Shown here in pieces: positions 59,855 to 64,000 of a DNA stretch of 64,000 nt. The DNA is taken from positions 310,001 to 374,000 of the forward strand of contig NZ_BBRL01000004.1 in NCBI RefSeq assembly GCF_002090135.1, given 5' to 3'. The notes beneath the pieces were generated by a model that was given only the letters and a program-made list of their open reading frames with translations, had not been told where the DNA came from and searched no databases. This stretch comes from Demequina sp. NBRC 110055 (GTDB lineage: Bacteria > Actinomycetota > Actinomycetes > Actinomycetales > Demequinaceae). Every line of letters starts with the position of its first letter. Position 1 is the stretch's first letter. The position numbers were made by a program, and so were the translations under genes.

Positions 59855-61237
59855 ATGAGCGCAGACGGACTCGCCCAGGCCCAGAACAAGATGCGTGAAG
59901 CCGGGGTCGCACCAGCGGCCATCGACGTCTTCACGCACTACTACGGGGAACTGGAGGCGGGCGCGACCGGCCTGGTCCTCGAGGAGACCATCGAGCCGCT
60001 GCTGAACCCCGACAAGCTCGCGGACGTCGAGATCTCCGCAGAAGCCGCCGCCGCGGCGATCCAGAAGACCGCCATCATCAAGCTCAACGGCGGCCTGGGC
60101 ACCTCGATGGGCATGGATAAGGCCAAGTCGCTGCTGCCGGTGCGCGACGGCAAGACGTTCCTCGACATCATCGCGCAGCAGGTGCTGCACGCCCGCGAGG
60201 CGTACGGCGCGCGCCTGCCGCTGGTGCTGATGAACTCGTTCCGCACGCAGGACGACTCGCTCGAGGCGCTCTCCACCCACCCCGGCATCGAGGTCGACGG
60301 ACTGCCGCTTGACTTCCTGCAAAACCGCGAGCCCAAGATCCGCGTCGACGACCTCACGCCCGTAGATTGGCCCGCCGACCCGAGCCTCGAATGGTGCCCG
60401 CCGGGACACGGCGACATCTACACCGCCCTGCTGTCCTCGGGTGTCCTCGACGCCCTCCTCGACGCCGGCTTCCTGTACGCGAGCGTGTCCAACTCGGACA
60501 ACCTGGGCGCCGTGCCGAACGCGCAGATCGCGGGCTGGTTTGCCCAGTCGGGCGCGCCGTATGCCGCCGAGTTGTGCCCGCGCACCCCCGCCGACCGCAA
60601 GGGCGGCCACCTCGCGATCCGCAAGGCCGACGGTCAGCTGATCCTGCGCGACACCGCGCAGACCGCGCCCGAGGAGATGGACTACTTCACCGACGAGTTC
60701 CGCCACCCGTTCTTCCACACCAACAACCTGTGGTTCGACCTGGTCGCCATCAAGAACGCCCTCACCGAGCGCGGTGCGGTCCTCGGCCTTCCCCTCATCC
60801 GCAACGAGAAGACGGTCGACCCGACCGACAGCACGTCACCGAAGGTCTACCAGCTCGAGTCGGCCATGGGTGCGGCGATCGAGGTGTTCGAGGGCGCCAC
60901 GGCGATCGTCGTCGGCCGCGAGCGCTTCCTTCCCGTCAAGACCACCAACGACCTGCTCCTGCTGCGTTCGGACGCCTACGACCTGGGCGACGACGCGGGC
61001 CTACGCCTCGCCGTACCCACGGCTCCGCTGGTGGACCTGGACTCGAAGCACTACAAGACGGTCGCGGACTTTGACGCCCACTTCCCTCACGGCGCACCGT
61101 CGCTGAAGGACGCCTCTTCCCTCACCGTGAAGGGCGACTGGACCTTCGGCGCGAACGTCACGGTGACCGGCGACGCATCGCTGACCGACGAGGGCGAGAC
61201 TCGCACCCTTGGTGATGGGTCGACGCTCGCTGGCTGA
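59855..61237 (+). CDS. UTP-glucose-1-phosphate uridylyltransferase (UGP2-type)
   Basis: 460 residues. It makes UDP-glucose for wall polymers and glycolipids. The nucleotide loop KLNGGLGTSMGMDKAKSLLP (76-95), the GHGDIYTALLSSG and HTNNLWFDL blocks and the C-terminal left-handed beta-helix place it in the eukaryote-like UGP2 family rather than the GalU family. This type is common in actinobacteria. It converges on the next gene with 3 nt between stop codons. Confidence 0.94.
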   Translation: MSADGLAQAQNKMREAGVAPAAIDVFTHYYGELEAGATGLVLEETIEPLLNPDKLADVEISAEAAAAAIQKTAIIKLNGGLGTSMGMDKAKSLLPVRDGKTFLDIIAQQVLHAREAYGARLPLVLMNSFRTQDDSLEALSTHPGIEVDGLPLDFLQNREPKIRVDDLTPVDWPADPSLEWCPPGHGDIYTALLSSGVLDALLDAGFLYASVSNSDNLGAVPNAQIAGWFAQSGAPYAAELCPRTPADRKGGHLAIRKADGQLILRDTAQTAPEEMDYFTDEFRHPFFHTNNLWFDLVAIKNALTERGAVLGLPLIRNEKTVDPTDSTSPKVYQLESAMGAAIEVFEGATAIVVGRERFLPVKTTNDLLLLRSDAYDLGDDAGLRLAVPTAPLVDLDSKHYKTVADFDAHFPHGAPSLKDASSLTVKGDWTFGANVTVTGDASLTDEGETRTLGDGSTLAG

Positions 61238-61240
61238 GCC

Positions 61241-61915
61241 TCAGTCGGCCGCGCAGGTGCCGCCCTCGGTGACGCCCTCCGCCGACTCGAACGACCACGA
61301 CCCGACGTCGCCGCCCACGTAGTCGAGTTCAAGGCACCAGCCGAGGTCGCCGACGGCCTCGATGCTCACGCTGCGCTGGGTGTGCAGGAGGCCCTCCACG
61401 GCGGAGCGTGCGACCTCGTAGCCGTCCCCCACCACCGCGACAGGCGGCACGCCGTCCCCGCCGGCCACCGCATCGGCCACCGTGTTGCCGACCTCGACGA
61501 CGTCGTGGTGGGCGTACGCGTCGACGGTCGCGGGATCGGGCCCGCGCACCGCGAGCCACACGAGGACCACCGTCGCGACCAGGCCCACGTATCCCAGGAT
61601 GGTGCCCGCCAGCGCGAACCCTCGCGTCGTTGCCCTCCCTCGCCGCGCAGCCACCAGCCCCAGGTGACCCAGCACAATCGCGACCACGGACAGTGCCAGG
61701 GCGCCGGTGATGAACGCCGCGACCCCCAGCCATGACTGAGAGCCGTCGTCTTCCGCGCTAGGCGCGAAGGGTGCGGGGGGGTCATCGTCGCTCGCCGCGT
61801 CACCAGCGGGGTCGGACGCCACCGGTTCCATCACGGCGGTCTCCCCCACATTGACGGGTGGGATGACCTCGGTGGGCTGGTCGGCGGCGGTCACATCGTC
61901 TCGCGAGTCGGGCAT
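61241..61915 (-). CDS. DUF4190-like membrane protein
   Basis: 224 residues: an acidic disordered N-terminus (1-60), two membrane helices (about 62-85 and 96-120; the loop between carries RRGRATTRGF, the DUF4190 hallmark) and an extracytoplasmic domain of about 95 residues with two Cys. Function unknown. GGGAG lies 6 nt before the ATG. Confidence 0.78.
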   Translation of the reverse strand: MPDSRDDVTAADQPTEVIPPVNVGETAVMEPVASDPAGDAASDDDPPAPFAPSAEDDGSQSWLGVAAFITGALALSVVAIVLGHLGLVAARRGRATTRGFALAGTILGYVGLVATVVLVWLAVRGPDPATVDAYAHHDVVEVGNTVADAVAGGDGVPPVAVVGDGYEVARSAVEGLLHTQRSVSIEAVGDLGWCLELDYVGGDVGSWSFESAEGVTEGGTCAAD

Positions 61916-62074
61916 GCGCGGCTCCCTCGGGTCGGTGGCTGACGACTCCACCGTACGCCCGGGCCGCTCTCAGACACGGTGCGCCCGTTTGGGGCGCGTG
62001 TCGGTCCCCGCCGCGGGTGCGGCCACCGCCTACCGTGGCTTCAGCCGCGAAGGACGTGCGGTCCAGGCAAGGCG

Positions 62075-62107
62075 AAGGCCCCCCGGAATTCGGGTCCGGG
62101 GGGCCTT
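62075..62107. terminator. Strong bidirectional hairpin
   Basis: AAGGCCCCCCGG / CCGGGGGGCCTT, a perfect 12-bp stem with a 9-nt loop. It is the strongest hairpin in the region and lies about 490 bp downstream of the CopD-CtaG stop codon, so what it terminates is unclear. Confidence 0.75.
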
Positions 62108-62527
62108 GCCGTGGACCGAGAGTTTACGTTCCTGGGGAAAACTCCTCAGGCCGATGGCCGTCATTGACGCTCCGGCTGCGCCTGCCCTGTGGACAGGCGC
62201 CCTCTCGACCGACGACCGGGGCCGCGAGACCCTGCGCCGTCACCCGCAGTGGCGGATCGCCCTCGCCCTGAGGCGGTGGCGTCCGTGGTCTCCCGTTGTC
62301 CTGATCGCCCGTCACTTCGTCTCATTCTCACCGTGAAATGGCTTTTACCAGGAAGTTTGTCACCAGCGACGGTGACATTCCCCCTCGCAAACCACGTTCA
62401 AGGTCCCACAGGGAGACGCGCGCGGTGCGAACGTTTCGAAGATCCGATGCGACTAGTCGTACTCTCCCTGGCACACCGATGCAAGCCCGGGCGCCGTGAG
62501 ATTTTTCTCCACCGTTTCCCCCCAGGT

Positions 62528-62593
62528 TTTTCCACAACTGTTGGTGCGGGTTTACCGTTCCTTCACAAGGCTGTGGACAAAATCTGTGGAAAC
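62528..62593. promoter_or_regulatory. Cluster of DnaA-box-like 9-mers
   Basis: TTTTCCACA (62528-62536), TGTGGACAA (62572-62580, the exact complement of the actinobacterial consensus TTGTCCACA) and TGTGGAAAC (62585-62593). A further TGTGGACAG is at 62188-62196. No dnaA, dnaN or rpmH gene is nearby, so this is not the chromosomal origin by context. Confidence 0.5.
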
Positions 62594-64000
62594 TCAGCCG
62601 CGGCGTTGGTCGTTTTCCGCGGCCTGCGCGAGCATCGCGTTGTACGCCCTGAGTTCGGCGTCGTCGTCGCGCTCCGCCTGGCGATCCTTACGGCGGCTCT
62701 CCTTCTCATCGGCCAGCCGCCACGCGATGATCACGCCGATGGCGAGCGCGAGGACCGGCAGCTCCCCGATGCCCCACGCGATCTGGCCGCCATACTGCTG
62801 GTCCGTGATGGCGTCGGGCCCCCACGTGCGACCCATGAGCCCGAGGAATGTGGGTGCGAGCAGCACCTCCGAGCTGGTGAGTGCCACCCCGAAGAAGGCG
62901 TGGAACGCCATGGTCGCGAACAGCAGCACCACGCGCATGGGGTACGCGGGACGCTTGGGTCCGGGGTCAATCCCCACCAAGGCGTTTGCGAAGAGGTAGC
63001 CCGCGAGTGTGAAGTGCGCGATCATCCACAGGTGGCCCACGTGGTTGCGTAGGGCGAACTCGAACAGCGGCGTGTAATAGAAGATGAACAGCGAACCCGC
63101 GAAGTTCACCGCCGCGAAGATCGGGTTCGAGATGACGGCCATGAACCGCGACTCGACGACGACGCGCACCCACTCGCGTGGGCCGCGCGAACCATCCCGC
63201 CGCGGAGGCAACGCGCGCAGCGCCAAGGTGATCGGCGCGCCGAAGGTCAGTGGCAGCGGCGCCAGCATGGCGAGCATCATGTGCGACACCATGTGACCGG
63301 AGAACGTCACCATGCCGTAGACGGCGGGTCCTCCCTGCGTGATCCACACCATGATCGCAAGACCGGTGAGGAAGGAGGCGGTGCGCCACCACGCCCACGC
63401 GTCGCCGCGCCGGCGCAGGCGAATCACCCAGCGGACATAGACCACGCCGGCGGCGACGATCGCGGCGGCGGTGAGGATCTCGAGCCTCCACAACCCGATC
63501 CAGTTCACGAAGGACGGCGCGGGCGGCAGCTCATAGCCCGTGAGGTAGTACGCGGGGCTGGGGTCCTCGAGGGCCACAATCGGCAGCGGCGGAGCGGTGC
63601 CGGACAGCACCGCGGCGATCGCGATCACCGCAACGATGGCGGCCACATCCACGGTCATGACGCGCCAGAAGCGGTCCCGCACGTGCGCGTCCGACAGGCG
63701 CGGCAGCGCCACACGGCGATGCCAGGCGGCCAGGCCGATCGCCGCGCTCATTAGCGCCACCTTGAGCAGCAGCAGCCAGCCGTAGGTGGTCGTCACAAGG
63801 TCGGCAGGGCCCCCCATGCGAATCCACGCATTGGCGATGCCGGACACGATGAGCGCGACGGCGGCCCAGATCATGATGCGTGACCCGCGCCGCACCGCGC
63901 TCTTCGCCTCCAGGCCGAGCGGGCGGCGCATCAGGAACAGCGACCCGAGCACGCCCATCCACAGCGCCGAGCCCACCAGGTGCAGGAACATCGCGGACGT
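62594..64000 (-). CDS. CopD-CtaG fusion membrane protein, 5' part cut by window edge
   Basis: At least 469 residues on the minus strand, open at the right edge. The N-terminal visible part is a CopD copper-transport domain (MFLHLVGSALWMGVLGSLFLM onward, four or five helices). The C-terminal part is a CtaG/caa3-type cytochrome oxidase assembly domain with seven helices and conserved His residues (TFSGHMVSHMMLAMLAPLPL, then HLWMIAHFTLAGY and FHAFFGV). The tail is charged and cytoplasmic. It probably delivers copper to cytochrome oxidase. The fusion is known in actinobacteria. Confidence 0.92.
   Translation of the reverse strand, partial: TSAMFLHLVGSALWMGVLGSLFLMRRPLGLEAKSAVRRGSRIMIWAAVALIVSGIANAWIRMGGPADLVTTTYGWLLLLKVALMSAAIGLAAWHRRVALPRLSDAHVRDRFWRVMTVDVAAIVAVIAIAAVLSGTAPPLPIVALEDPSPAYYLTGYELPPAPSFVNWIGLWRLEILTAAAIVAAGVVYVRWVIRLRRRGDAWAWWRTASFLTGLAIMVWITQGGPAVYGMVTFSGHMVSHMMLAMLAPLPLTFGAPITLALRALPPRRDGSRGPREWVRVVVESRFMAVISNPIFAAVNFAGSLFIFYYTPLFEFALRNHVGHLWMIAHFTLAGYLFANALVGIDPGPKRPAYPMRVVLLFATMAFHAFFGVALTSSEVLLAPTFLGLMGRTWGPDAITDQQYGGQIAWGIGELPVLALAIGVIIAWRLADEKESRRKDRQAERDDDAELRAYNAMLAQAAENDQRRG

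Larger units (their letters stand above)
61916..62593. other. 678-bp region without a convincing gene
   Basis: No ORF here has codon bias, a start signal or family similarity. It contains a TACCGT promoter-like element (62032-62037), a very strong hairpin (62075-62107), several DnaA-box-like 9-mers (62188-62196 and 62528-62593) and A+T-rich patches (for example 62501-62535). A small plus-strand RNA of about 65 nt ending at the hairpin is possible. Confidence 0.6.

Noticed and set aside
62500-62593. Chromosomal origin of replication
   Set aside because: DnaA-box-like sites are few, and the expected neighbours (rpmH, dnaA, dnaN) are absent; the flanking genes are DUF4190-like and CopD-CtaG.

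Overview
The window is about 70% G+C and carries roughly 70 densely packed genes with many 4-bp start/stop overlaps. It looks like a chromosomal segment of a Micrococcales actinobacterium. The markers are a CRP-like regulator next to nth, a GlnR-type orphan response regulator, a UGP2-type UDP-glucose pyrophosphorylase, actinobacterial ClpC, a CopD-CtaG fusion, and a GH6 cellulase with a CBM2 (Cellulomonadaceae/Demequinaceae-like; this placement is inferred from gene content only). There are no rRNA genes, CRISPR arrays, insertion sequences, integrases or phage genes.

Layout. 0-5 kb: the N-terminal part of a bifunctional penicillin-binding protein (cut by the left edge), a 50-aa DUF4177 protein, RidA, CRP, endonuclease III and NhaA. 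5-11 kb: a GlnR-like regulator, a membrane-anchored thioredoxin with DUF4395, a nitrobindin-like protein, YgfZ, a Phd/VapC toxin-antitoxin pair, DUF2516 and Dtd. 11-15 kb: an XRE/DUF2975 pair under a perfect 13-bp inverted repeat, then clpC with a possible leaderless upstream ORF. 15-21 kb: an aldo/keto reductase, MutY, RadA, ProC and two anchored proteins of unknown function. 21-24.6 kb: a cell-wall polymer operon (IspD/TarI-like cytidylyltransferase, SDR, TagF/TarL-like polymerase) that resembles a CDP-ribitol pathway. 24.7-28.6 kb: a lipoprotein-type GH6 cellulase, Ogt and an Ada-AlkA fusion. 28.7-34.2 kb: a surface system (DUF4956, VTC domain, DUF4353 lipoprotein) divergent from a two-component system, with phased repeats between them. 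34-40.4 kb: MerR, ABC-F, cupin, and an ArsR/SRPBCC/DUF4287 operon. 40.5-49.5 kb: a CPA-type antiporter, a DsbA-family protein, a GMC oxidoreductase, an MFS exporter, a lipoprotein, an aldose epimerase and tRNA-Gly(CCC). 50.4-59.8 kb: a sugar island with GH43, GH51, an ABC importer, two LacI regulators and an SGNH hydrolase, probably for arabinose/galactose-containing plant polymers. 59.8-64 kb: UDP-glucose pyrophosphorylase, a DUF4190-like protein, a 0.68-kb non-coding region with a strong hairpin and DnaA-box-like sites, and CopD-CtaG (cut by the right edge).

Two signals run across the whole window. First, many genes start 6-7 nt downstream of a TANNNT element, the arrangement expected for leaderless mRNAs; at two of these sites the first start codon opens a tiny ORF just before a real gene (clpC and the MFS gene). 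Second, the 9-mer GGCCGATGC (often extended to GGCCGATGCCGT) occurs about 30 times on both strands, far more than base composition predicts. It is absent from the 12.4 kb that hold the sugar island, which suggests that the island was acquired recently.
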